Of a stretch of DNA of 5,831 nt, positions 5,085 through 5,831 are shown in pieces. The first letter of the stretch is position 1, and the number at the start of each line of letters is the position of its first letter. The stretch is from Parachlamydiales bacterium (GTDB lineage Bacteria; Chlamydiota; Chlamydiia; Chlamydiales; JAJFMK01): NCBI GenBank assembly GCA_020050175.1, contig JAGVKY010000028.1, forward strand, positions 1-5,831, written 5' to 3'. The notes beneath the pieces are model-generated. The model searched no databases, had not been told where the DNA came from, and saw only the letters and a list, made by a program, of their open reading frames with translations. Both the position numbers and the translations under genes were made by a program.

Positions 5085-5831
5085 AAATTGCCCTCTTTCT
5101 GAACACCCTTAAAGAAGATGCCTGGCAGATCGGTCAAAGTATCTTTGATTATCTCAAACGAGAAAAGGTCGAGATCTTCGCAGAAGACGAAGTAGCAAAA
5201 CGTCTTGGCGGCAAAAGAATAGAAGAAGCCGACCCTAAAATTTTTTCGTTCCGTCTTTCACTAGGTGGTGATGGGACCATTCTCCGTCTTCTCCATAAAT
5301 ATAAGGAGATCGATGCCCCCCTTGTAGGGATTAATCTGGGAAGTTTAGGCTTTTTGGCCGATGTCCCTGTTAAAGATATCTTTCCGGCACTCGATCATCT
5401 CTTAAAAGGCGATTACATGGTGGAAGAGCGGCTCGTCATTGAAGGACAAAAAGTCGGGGGAGAAACAGTCCTCGCCTTTAACGACATTGTTTTCCATAGA
5501 GCTGCAAACCCCTCCCTCATCGAACTCTCAATCCATGTGGATGGAAGCTTTTTAAATACCTTTGCAGCCGACGGTCTCATTGTTGCTACCCCGACAGGAT
5601 CGACAGCCTACTCCCTTGCTGCGGGCGGTCCCATCTTGACTCCCCTCCTTAATTCGATTGTTCTGACCCCCATTTCTCCTCATACCATCTCCTATCGCCC
5701 CTTAGTTCTGCTTCCTGAATCGGAAATCGTCGTTCAGTACATGAGCATGGGAGGACCGATTGAAGTTCGTTCGGATGGCGTGAGTTATTTGTCTCTGGAG
5801 AAAGGAGAATCGTACATTATCCGCCCCTCCA
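5081..5831 (+). CDS. nadK: NAD kinase, 3' end cut off by the window edge
   Basis: NadK phosphorylates NAD to NADP in the cytoplasm, using ATP or polyphosphate, and is the only source of NADP in most bacteria. The window contains 250 codons from a GTG start. Visible motifs are the catalytic L-G-G-D-G-T-I-L (61-68, D64), G-I-N-L-G-S-L-G-F-L (83-92), F-N-D-I-V (133-137, the conserved N-[ED] pair), A-D-G-L-I-V-A-T-P-T-G-S-T-A-Y-S (163-178) and S-D-G (231-233) near the C-terminus. Family members are about 260-300 residues, so only a short tail is missing. The start is discussed with the GTGA overlap: an in-frame TGA stands directly before it. It is the third gene of the xseA-xseB cluster; the link to exonuclease VII looks organisational rather than functional. 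I remember dxs, not nadK, following xseB in Chlamydia, so the local order differs here. Confidence 0.96.
   Translation, partial: MKIALFLNTLKEDAWQIGQSIFDYLKREKVEIFAEDEVAKRLGGKRIEEADPKIFSFRLSLGGDGTILRLLHKYKEIDAPLVGINLGSLGFLADVPVKDIFPALDHLLKGDYMVEERLVIEGQKVGGETVLAFNDIVFHRAANPSLIELSIHVDGSFLNTFAADGLIVATPTGSTAYSLAAGGPILTPLLNSIVLTPISPHTISYRPLVLLPESEIVVQYMSMGGPIEVRSDGVSYLSLEKGESYIIRPS

Noticed and set aside
1..5831. Search for CRISPR arrays, tRNA or rRNA genes, insertion sequences, toxin-antitoxin or phage-defence modules
   Set aside because: No regularly spaced direct repeats, cloverleaf-like sequences, transposase motifs or terminal inverted repeats were visible, and every recognisable product is housekeeping. 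The only unassigned material is the paralogous pair described above.

Overview
This is a gene-dense bacterial window with no non-coding stretch longer than 79 bases. The protein sequences and gene neighbourhood suggest a member of the Chlamydiota, probably an environmental lineage rather than Chlamydia itself. The clues are the tpiA / xseA / xseB neighbourhood, which I remember from Chlamydia, and the C-terminus of the triosephosphate isomerase, which looks chlamydial from memory. This placement is an inference, not a search result.

The window holds two divergent gene clusters that share a 79-base AT-rich intergenic region (3561-3639). The minus-strand cluster reads right to left. It has a 252-residue protein of unknown function (2802-3560), a 584-residue protein of unknown function (1039-2793), tpiA (249-998), and secG, which runs off the left edge (1-239). 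The plus-strand cluster is xseA (3640-4854), xseB (4851-5084) and an NAD kinase gene (5081 to the right edge). Both junctions in the plus cluster are 4-base start/stop overlaps.

Five genes are ordinary housekeeping functions: glycolysis (TpiA), protein export (SecG), mismatch and repair nuclease activity (exonuclease VII large and small subunits) and NADP synthesis (NadK). All recognisable catalytic motifs are intact.

The unexplained part is the pair of unknown proteins. They are diverged tandem paralogues over about 170 residues, sharing a LPST-x-L-x-F motif, a hydrophobic/aromatic helical segment and an N-R-K element. Only the long one carries an additional C-terminal half made of three beta-rich tandem repeats, each about 85 residues and each ending in a [VI]F-[ED]-GEP signature, separated by Pro/Ala/Val-rich linkers. 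I do not recognise either family. I saw no tRNA, rRNA, CRISPR array, insertion sequence or convincing intrinsic terminator.
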